From Neoarius graeffei (taxonomy: Eukaryota > Chordata > Actinopteri > Siluriformes > Ariidae): DNA of 64,000 nt. A program made the translations under genes and the position numbers. The stretch's first letter is position 1. Each line of letters opens with the position of its first letter. The stretch is from positions 41,900,760-41,964,759 of the forward strand of contig NC_083576.1 in NCBI RefSeq assembly GCF_027579695.1, read 5' to 3'. Below, in pieces: positions 55,512 to 64,000 of the stretch. Under the pieces are notes generated by a model that saw only the letters and a list, made by a program, of their open reading frames with translations, searched no databases and had not been told where the DNA came from.

Positions 55512-57036
55512 CAGGGGTTTTCAAAGTGTGGGAGAGTCAGCCCCCCCTCGGAGAGCAAATAAACGACAGCGCCCCCCTTACAATTTTTGTTGTTGCTATA
55601 CTTAATGTTCCATTCGTATTTTAAAAAAATGGTTGTTGTACTCATTATTTTTTTCTTTTTCACATTTTAAACATCTGTGCTTTTTAAAACATCTTGTTTT
55701 ACACATTTTAAACATCTCATAGCATCGTTAGCTAGCACCTCTTGGCAGACACACTGTGGCAGTGGAGCATCTTCAGATCCAGTCCATGAAAATCCAAACT
55801 TTAAATAATCGTGGTCATACTTCCTTCTTTTTTCAGTCCCCCAGGATTCCGCGGGCCTTTTTTGTGATTGTTGCGGGCTAAAATGTCTGATGTTGCGGGG
55901 GTTTTCCAAAAAATTGCGATGAAAGTTGCGGTGTTTTTTAGGTTTTTGTTGCGATTACATTGCGGGAGGAAGTGAAAGTTGCGAGAAATTGTTGAGATTT
56001 TCTCTTTTTGTGATTAAAATTGAGTGATATGTTAAATATTAAGTTATTACTGAAAAACTATTGATTAAAAAAACAAAGACTGAGAAATGGTCCTATAAAC
56101 AACTTTACCAATATAAAAGATTACCAGGACTACAAAAATGCATAAAAATAGGCTTTACTTATCCAAATGCACCTGTTGGTTCAAAAGTTAAAGTGCAGAG
56201 AACCTCACAGCACAACATGAAGTTACCTTTTTATATAATATAATATAATTTATATAATATAAATGCCTCAGCTTTCATGTAAGAAAAAAAACCTATTAAT
56301 ACTAGTACTGTGTGCAGGCAGTCTCTCCTGAAGACTTAATTAAACAATAATTATAAACTAATAAAATAAATGGCTCAGGCTTCATAGAAGAAAAAAAAAA
56401 CAATTTGAACAGAATCTCACAGTATGATGCTGAAGCTGCCTAAACAATGGAAAATAAAATACCATTTTGGCAAAAATGTTGGCATCCATTAATTTCTTGT
56501 ATTAAGTAAAAAAAATAAAGTGCACACAGTCCTTCACTGTAAACATAACACACTTTCAGTAACAGAATTTAAGCCAACAGAAACACTGACTCGCACATCA
56601 TGCAATGTTGCCAGATACTGCTGACGTTTTCCAGTCCAAAATATATTCAAAACCCGCCAAAATGCACTTGAAACCGCCAATCTGGCAACACTGCGCACAT
56701 GCTGCTTCTCTTGAACATAGACATCCGGAAGTAAGGCGGAAGGTAGTTTGTCGATGTCACCTCAAGACGACGCCAACGATTGGTCAAATTTGCGGGAAAG
56801 TTGCGGTGATTGGATATAATTGCAACACCACCCTGAATTCGCAGGGATTGGTTGAATTTGCGCTGAAGTTGCAAATCGCAACATCCTGGAGGCTCTGTTT
56901 TTTTGCTTGGCCGTCTCCTCACTCCCTGTAGCTTTAGGTACTAAAAATCGATCCATTTTGTCTCTCACGTTGCGCCCCCCCTGAAGAACTCTGGCGCCCC
57001 CCAGGGGGGGCGCGCCCCACACTTTGAAAAGCCCTG
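55512..57036. mobile_element. non-autonomous hAT, 8-bp TSD
   Basis: Flanked by CCATAATA at 55504-55511 and 57037-57044. Ends CAGGGGTTTTCAAAGTGTGG and ...CCACACTTTGAAAAGCCCTG, with 'gcgcccccc' blocks inside both. The ~1.5-kb interior has several 'ttgcggggg/ttgcgg' repeats but no supportable exon. Confidence 0.88.
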
Positions 57037-57232
57037 CCATAATATATTCATTTTTGTTAAATTTCTGAAATGGAGTCATATCCCTTAGGGCTAATCTTTT
57101 TTTTTTTTTATGAAGCATAAACTATGCTTAATGCTGTAAACTTGAAAACAATAAAGGCATAGAAATGCTAATTTTGTATCCTGTCATATCTTTAGACATT
57201 ACAATACAATACAGTTCAATTAATGTTAATAT

Positions 57233-60200
57233 CTCCCTCAAAACCCAACCCCTCCTCATAGCCGGTGTGGGAGTGACAACAGACCAGGATTGCCTCATCA
57301 GGCTATACCGTCGGACAAAAGACTAGCACCCATGTCAGGCCTAAATCGTGGATGGCTGGGAGCACAAGTCAAGTAGTCTGGTAGGGCCTCCCATGGCAGG
57401 CAGGCTGATGTTGAACCTGTGATGGCTAATGGGGCTATGGTACCTGCCTTGGGGGGCAGCAAGGCAGTATGGCTCTCCAGCGGAGGAGCTCAACTTGAAA
57501 CAATGGTGGAGGGCACATGTCGCTGGGCGGAAGAACTGTACAGTCAACAGCCAGGGTCCAATAGTTCAGTCAGGGAATTACTGCTATATGCAGGTGTGGC
57601 AAGCCGCATATTATCCGTCCTGTCAGAAGCCAATCGAAAATGTTATGATAAAGTCAATTAACAGCTCCAAGGTTAAAGCCCTTGATTCTCCAGCTCTCAT
57701 ACAGTCAGACAATGCTCCACCAGCATCATATGACGATTCGCGCTCAAAGTCCCCGGAAAGGCCGAATACCAATCGTCTGAAACTGAAAGGGGGCTTTTCT
57801 CGACCAACTTCTTCGTATATAGTTTCTACCTTGAATTGTAGAACTCTTTGTACCACGTCATCACATGTTGAGCTAGACAAGCTCATGAAAGATCAAAACA
57901 TATCAGTGACTTGTATCCAGGAACATCGCCAAGTTCACTCCAAAAGTGATCCTGACATCATCACATGTAACCTTGGTTCAACCACACTATTCTCTTCATC
58001 TGCCACTAGAAATGTTTGTGGTGCCGCAATTGGGGGTGTTGGTTTCTGCATCCAGAGGAAGCTGCTACCGCTTCTCAAGTCAGTTAAGAAATATGATAGC
58101 CGCATAATAGCTGCTACTTTCAAAGGGAATCCAAAAACTGTCATTGTATCCTGCTATGCACCTCATAACAGTCTACCGGAAGAAGTAGCTGCAGAGTTCT
58201 ATGCAAAGCTAAATAACGTTGTTGAATCTATCCCACAACACTATATGCTTATATTAGGAGGAGATTTCAATGCTCAGTTGAACAATGGTTTTTCACTGCA
58301 TAAATCCATGAATCGAAATGGTCTGCTGTTGCATGCTTTTGTTGAACAGCACAACCTAAGCATTGGAAACCTGTCGTTTCGCAAATCAGCCAGAAAACTT
58401 TGGACATATCGTTCTCCAAAAAATGTCCTGTCGCAGATTGATTTTTGTTTATACCGTAAAAGATGGCGAAACAGTGTTAGAGATTGTCAAGCCTTCTCGA
58501 CATCCAACCCAGTAGGGAGTGATCATCGGATCGTCTCCATGTTTGTGAAACTCAGCCTACGTGTAACTAGGAAAATGATGAAAAAGAAGCTCTACTGGAA
58601 AGCCTTGGTTAATGATAGCAAACTTGCTCTGAATATTGATTCCAGTATTACCAGACAATTTGAAAGCCTTCCGGAAGAGGAGCAAAACTACTCTTCATTT
58701 GTCAGTATTGCAAATAAAGTTGGGGGTGAGCATCTCCCCCCAAAGCCACGACCTGCTAAAGCTACCTGTGATCATGCAGATGTTATAGCTGCCCGACAAG
58801 CTACTTTGCAAGCACCTACGAACCAAATTCAATCGACACAGAATATCCTCCGTAGAGCCTACGATAGTCTAGAAGAGAATCGCATCAATGATATCCTCAG
58901 AACGTTTGACACCCCTGCTGCCCCCTCCTCCATCAAGACTGCATGGGATCTTGTCAAGCAATTATCAGGCAAGAAGACTAACAACACTATATGCATTGAG
59001 GGAGACGACCCCTTAAAAGTTTGGGAAACCCATTTTTGCAACCTCCTCAACGTTGATCAAAGCACAAATGTTGGAGTTGATCAGCCTATTGAAAAGATTT
59101 TTGACATCTTTCAAGAAATTCCAACAGGAGAACTCACACAAGCTGAGGTTGATTCATCCCTTAAATCAATTAAAAATGGAAAAGCTCCTGGGTTGGATGG
59201 ATTACCACCAGAGTTTTGGAAATTACCTAAAGTTAGAAAGCAACTGCACAAGTTTTGTAATCAGACATACTTTGGCAGTCGGCCTGAAGAATGGGGCTTT
59301 TCTGGTCTCGTACCTGTGCCTAAAAAGGGCAATCTGTGACTTCCAGATAACTACCGCGGTATTGCTTTGTCACAAATTGCCTCTAAAGTTTTCAGCCGTT
59401 GCATTCTGAACCGAATTCGACCTGTTATTGACAGTGTATTAAGAGAGAATCAAAACGGTTTCAGGCCGGGCTGCTCGACCACTTCTCACATCCTTGCCCT
59501 CCGCCATATAGTAGAAGAGTTACAAAACTTTACTAAAGAAGCTGTGATTATATTCACTGATTTCAGAAAGGCATTTGACTCGATCAATAGGGAGAAAATG
59601 TTACAGATTCTCTCAGCGTACGGTATACCTGAAGAAATTGTTGAAGCAGTCAGAGTCATATACACGAATACCTCTGCCCAAGTCATCACACCTGATGGAA
59701 TGACTAATAGCTTCCTTATCAACACTGGTGTTCTTCAAGGGGATCCACTTTCCCCATTCTTGTTTATCATATGTTTGGATTATGCTCTCCGTACCACCAT
59801 CGGTGACACTGATGGCCTTACCCTAAGCAGATGGCGTAGTACTGTAGGCATTATCCAACTAAAAAGTTAGCTGATCTAGACTACGCTGATGATATTGCTC
59901 TTTTCGACGACTCACTTGCTCAAGCACAAGATCTCTTACAGCGTGTTGAAGTTGCCTGTAAATCCATTGGATTATGTTTGAACGCGGATAAAACGAAGTA
60001 TATGCATCTGAACGCTCCGTCATTTGGCCCTCTATACAGTATGCATCAGATGACTCTGTTATTGAAAGGGTACAGGACTTCAAATACCTTGGTGGATATA
60101 CTAACTGTGATGTGGACATTAACAAGCGTATTGGTCAAGCTTGGGGAGCACTACATTCCCTAGCTAGAGTCTGGAAGTCCCCAATCCAAAAGTCGACAAG

Positions 60201-60659
60201 AATGAAGGTATTCAAATCGTGTGTTGAAACCATATTATTGTATGGTTCAGATTCCTGGACATTAAACCATTCAAGAACAGTCAGATTAGATGGCACATAT
60301 ACCAAGATGTTACGAGCCATATATGGGGTATCCTGGAAGGAACATATTACGAACGCCTAACTGTATGGTTCTCTTCCACACATTAGCGAAGTGATCCAAT
60401 GACGACGCCTAGCACTGGCTGGTCATGTGATGCGTAGCAATGAACCTGCTGGAAAGCTCTTGTTGTGGCAGTCAGAATGTAAACGTAGGATTGGTCGCCC
60501 TCGTAGTACCTTGAGGCAACTTATCAAGGAAGAAACCCGTCTGAACGATGTTGAACTGGTGAGAATGATGAACGACAGAGTACACTGGAGAACACATTTT
60601 GTCATGGCATCACCAATGTTGCAAGACAATGGATGAACCAAAAAAAAAGAAAGAAGAAG
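57233..60659 (+). mobile_element. RTE-like LINE, near full length, 11-bp TSD
   Basis: AATGTTAATAT at 57222-57232 and 60660-60670. 3.4 kb, the usual RTE length, ending in an A/G-rich simple tail (aaagaaagaagaaga). One ORF with endonuclease, RT and a C-terminal domain. Confidence 0.82.
57429..60636 (+). pseudogene. RTE-like endonuclease/reverse transcriptase
   Basis: A frame of 636 codons (57429-59339) holds the endonuclease (YIVSTLNCRTL, VTCIQEHRQVHS, VIVSCYAPHNS, LILGGDFNAQLN, VGSDHRIVSMF) and the RT start (IKNGKAPGLDGLPPEFWKL). A TGA at 59337 follows KKGNL. The frame then resumes: LPDNYRGIALSQIASKVF, FTDFRKAFDSINREKML, TGVLQGDPLSPFLFIICLDY. A frameshift near 59850 precedes LADLDYADDIALFDD (catalytic ADD). 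The C-terminal region is at 60112-60636 (ESYVETILLYGS-type, KRRIGRPRSTLRQLIKEE). The 'LxDLDxADDIAL' form and GRPR tail fit the RTE clade. One stop and about three indels make it inactive. Confidence 0.8.
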
Positions 60660-61069
60660 AATGTTAATATGAATAGGCCTAAAGTTACAGTGTTTCTATC
60701 ACAATTTGCCAGACTTTCACCTTTTGTCTGTTCTTGCGATGATTGTTCCTTGTATTGTGCCATGAGCCATCACTGTGGCTATTATATTCTAGTGTTTTTA
60801 ACCATAAGCCTAGCTCAGTCAGATACCACATCACCTTCCACTGGATGTGTGATGAGCTAATTGAGCGTCTTGAGCTACATTTAGATTGCCAAATCCATAC
60901 TTCCAGTTATTTTGGTGAGAGTAACTTAAAAGTAATGCAATAGTAGTGTAATGCCTTACATTTTAAACACAGTAATAATGTAATGTAACTAATTACTTTA
61001 AAATGACAGTAACAAGTAATAAATAATGCAAAACAGTTTTGAAGTAACTTGCCCGACACTGACCCCCAT

Positions 61070-61650
61070 CACTAAATACTGTAAGATGCCATTTACCCTT
61101 TTGTCTGTAGACTTTAAATCTAGTCAATTTATTTGTATAGCACTTTTAACCACAAACATTGCTGCAAGTCAGCTCAACAGAAAAATAGAGACTTTGAATA
61201 TATGATCTAATAGTTTTATCCCTAATAAATGTATTCATCCCTAATGAGTAAGCCTGACATTTAGCAATTTTTCTTCTCATTTGGGATCCTGACTTTCATC
61301 AAAGTGCTATGATAATTCAACTGTTTTGCTTCCTGAATGAATTTTCCCCATCCATATTTTTGACACTGAATCTATCATCACCTTTATCAAATAAAAAATA
61401 GTGCCTATTAATATTAATGAAAGCTGACTACCCAATAATTTGGCCCCACCCAGGAATCTACTGGACTAGGGTTAACATTGAGTGAATTGTCAGGGCACCA
61501 TTTTCCCTTCATCCTCCAGAGCCATGCCATGGATTAATAGGATGGTCTCTTCAGCTGTGACCAGCTGCATGCAACTTCAGATGAGCCTTTTCATGCTTTC
61601 CACTTTATCTTTTATTTTAATGAGTTTGGTCTGCCTCTCCTTTGATTCTA
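61070..61650. other. no gene recognised
   Basis: AT-rich sequence between the hAT right flank and the next element. No exon or repeat end was seen. Confidence 0.5.
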
Positions 61651-61651
61651 A

Positions 61652-63000
61652 GGCTACATCCACACAACAACGGCAACGAGATGTTATTTAAAAATATATC
61701 ACGTCCAAATGGGCAACGATCAGTAAAATATCAGGTCCATATGGCAACGCAACGCTTGCTGAAAACGATGCAATACACATGCCACACCTCTAGGGGCGCT
61801 GTAAGACGGTCCCTTCGGAGACACCAGAACAATAGAAGAAGTAAGGACGCATGCGCATAAACTATTATGCGCGAGACTTCATATTAGCCACAAAGTCAGG
61901 AAAATCTGTTCGTAAAATTACATTATAATGACCAAATACAATGAAAAGTATTTTTCCAGTCTCACCTGTGAAAGGTAATTCCATGTGATCTTGTTTGGAC
62001 GGTAAACTGGCATCTTTATTCTCCACTTTGACCTATCCAATATGACGTATGATTCTACGCGGAAGGCGGCGTCTTTAATGGTCCGGAATAAATTGAATGC
62101 TACACGTTGATGGATTAATTTGCTCTTCTACGCCCTTTTTGAGGAATGTATTGTAGGACTTAAACCAACATCTGAAGAGGTGAGATCGTTCCTTTTTTTC
62201 CCTATTTTTGCTGGCGGGATTGACTCTGCCCTAAGGACTATTCACTCTCTCTCTTTCTCACTTTGCACCATTACACAATAAATATCTCATCTCATCTCAT
62301 CTCATTATCTCGAGCCGCTTTATCCTTCTACAGGGTCGCAGGCAAGCTGGAGCCTATCCCAGCTGACTACGGGCGAAAGGCGGGGTACACCCTGGACAAG
62401 TCGCCAGGTCATCACAGGGCTGACACATAGACACAGACAACCATTCACACTCACATTTACACCTACGGTCAATTTAGAGTCACCAGTTAACCTAACCTGC
62501 ATGTCTTTGGACTGTGGGGGAAACCGGAGCACCCGGAGGAAACCCACGCGGGCACGGGGAGAACATGCAAACTCCGCACAGAAAGGCCCTCGCCAGCCAC
62601 GGGGCTCGAACCCGGACCTTCTTGCTGTGAGGCGACAGCACTAACCACTACACCACCGTGCCGCCCCACTATAAATATTCACAGTGAAAATATTTTGTAA
62701 GTGCGTTTCATGAACCAAGTTATAGGATTTGTTGACAACTCGCATCGAGTTCGTTACACTTCTACCCGGCATGAAGCACTCACAGTCATGTGGTTGTGAC
62801 GTCATCGTAAACAAATCCGTTCTACTCATCCAGATGACTTCGCAACGGCAACGTTGCCAGATCTTTCCACTCTGGAACCCGTTCTCAAAAAGATTGCGCT
62901 TTGGGCACCCAAAACGCCAGTGCCGTGTGGACGCCAGGCCTTAACGATAAGCAATTGTATCGGAGTCACCTGAATACGTTGCCATGTGGACAAGGCCTCC
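61652..63000. mobile_element. DNA element with AGGC...CCACA inverted ends
   Basis: The left end 'aggctacatccacacaacaa' and right end '...gttgccatgtggacaaggcct' are imperfect inverted repeats sharing AGGC, TCCACA and GGCAACG. The interior has CG-rich 'ggcaacg' repeats near both ends. Non-coding and interrupted by a SINE (62286-62670). Exact ends and target duplication are unresolved. Confidence 0.55.
62286..62670 (-). mobile_element. SINE with 8-bp TSD
   Basis: Flanked by ATAAATAT at 62278-62285 and 62671-62678. Minus orientation with four CTCAT units at the tail; complete head. Confidence 0.9.
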
Positions 63001-63678
63001 AGGCTGCTGGTGCTGTTTGGAATTTGAGATGCCTTTGGAGTGCCTGAGCTGCATCTTCACTGTGACTTGAGCCTGACATTTTTCCAGTGTTTTTCTTGCC
63101 ATTCTGTCAGTGCTGCTTTTTCTTTGTTTCTGATTTTCTGCTCGCCTGTCTTTTCATTGTGTGAATCACGTTCACTCAACTCCTCAAAACTCTGAAACAA
63201 CGGTCATCCATTTTGTGGCACCGTTATGAACTCTGGTTAGGCACCGTGCAAATCCCTCAAGATTCGTTTTTTTTAATCAGAATTGGTTATTAATTTTACA
63301 TCTTCTGTTCTTTACATTCACTTGTCCAATGACACTTTTGTATTTGGGGTCACTAAGTGAAAAGTTCCTTCAATTTCTCCTTTTAATTTCAATTTATCAT
63401 AATTTCTTAATTGTTCTTAATTATTTTACAATTCCTGATATTTTTTCTAATTAAAAATTTTTTTTTTCTCAAGTTCAATATTTCTATGTCCTATCCTCTC
63501 TCATCCTTAATTTTTCTGGCTATGATTAGCTGATTAAAAATCACTTTCTCAAAATGTTCATCCTCTGACAGAAATTCACAAAATGCGTCCTCCGGTAGTC
63601 ACTGTATTAGCATGCTGTAGTACACACATCATCTCCACTAGAGGCAACATTGCCTCCACCCATTCTCTGGCTGAACAG
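63001..63678. other. no gene recognised
   Basis: T-rich, unassigned sequence. Open frames are short and without splice context. Confidence 0.5.
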
Positions 63679-63690
63679 GTGTGTGTGTGT

Positions 63691-63721
<31 letters not shown>

Positions 63722-63734
63722 GGGGGGGGGGGGG
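63679..63734. repeat. (GT)13 followed by a 30-base G run
   Basis: GT units at 63679-63704 run into 30 consecutive G at 63705-63734. A G homopolymer of this length is rare and may be a sequencing or assembly artefact. Confidence 0.9.
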
Positions 63735-63842
63735 CTTGATCCCTCACACTCACTTTTAAATACCAAAACAAATCTCTAACTCAAAATGACTTGATCTTTT
63801 ATTCCCCCCAGTAATACCTGTAACATTTACTGAGTTCTTAAG

Positions 63843-63844
<2 letters not shown>

Positions 63845-63873
<29 letters not shown>
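63845..63873. repeat. (ATT)n microsatellite
   Basis: About nine TTA/ATT units. Confidence 0.95.
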
Positions 63874-63875
<2 letters not shown>

Positions 63876-64000
63876 CACCCAAAAGAATGAATTGTCTTTC
63901 AAAATTTTATTAAACTTGAAAGGCCTCTTTATCTAATTCACTCAAAACATGAGCATGCACGCACGCACACACAGAGCGAGAAAGAGATAGAGGGGGGTAG

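Larger units (their letters stand above)
54619..61061 (+). mobile_element. hAT element with BED finger, 8-bp TSD, nested insertions
   Basis: Flanked by ACCCCCAT at 54611-54618 and 61062-61069. Left end CAGTATTGGGAGTAACGCGT; right end ...AACTTGCCCGACACTG. Repeated 'agtaac'/'gttac' motifs lie inside both ends, as in many fish hATs. Content: BED-finger exon (54845-55261), a second hAT (55512-57036) and an RTE-like LINE (57233-60659). The hAT transposase catalytic part is absent. Confidence 0.88.

Overview
This window is eukaryotic, from a bony fish, and is almost entirely repeats. The teleost call rests on a high copy number of Tc1-like elements with TA target sites, Rex1/L2/RTE/L1-type LINEs, hAT and Kolobok elements, and at least five near-complete copies of a ~365-bp tRNA-derived SINE with an (ATGAG)n tail. 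That SINE type makes a catfish-like (siluriform) genome plausible, but the species cannot be fixed from the sequence. I found no convincing host protein-coding gene, rRNA, functional tRNA or CRISPR array. Bacterial features such as operons and ribosome binding sites do not apply.

Layout. 1-2.5 kb: SINE end, telomere-like degenerate repeat and two MITEs. 2.53-10.39 kb: the most interesting object, a ~7.85-kb DNA transposon with 234-bp terminal inverted repeats (TIRs) and a probable 6-bp target duplication. It carries two convergent multi-exon genes: an intact 392-aa integrase-fold (DDE) transposase on + and a 336-codon RING-finger gene on - with one in-frame stop. A Tc1 element with an open 340-codon transposase sits in the last intron of the RING gene. 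10.4-12.2 kb: internally deleted hAT. 13.2-15.2 kb: decayed Gypsy pol and LTR. 15.5-18.7 kb: LINE, Tc1 and SINE scraps. 19.6-22.3 kb: decayed retrovirus-like pol (-) split by a MITE. 22.8-28.2 kb: L1-like LINE (-) interrupted by a Rex1 LINE (+). 28.2-29.4 kb: truncated second copy of the 6.2-kb Tc1 family. 30.4-32.8 kb: hAT with a BED finger, itself holding a pogo/Tigger derivative.

33.4-43.1 kb is a nest four levels deep: Tc1 (copy A) holds an L2/CR1-like LINE, which holds a SINE and a mariner with DD37D spacing, which holds a THAP-encoding element. 43.1-52.5 kb is a chain of Tc1-like elements abutting almost end to end, the last one split by another L2-like LINE. 52.66-54.51 kb is a TTAA-flanked Kolobok-like element with a THAP exon on one strand and an acidic exon with a PYRFEP motif on the other. 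54.62-61.06 kb is a BED-finger hAT holding a smaller hAT and a near full-length RTE-like LINE. The last 3 kb hold a MITE-like element with a SINE inside it, then simple repeats.

Most element boundaries are supported by target-site duplications read directly in the sequence. Family names come from motif recognition without a database search. Exon structures were built by matching splice sites and reading phase by hand.
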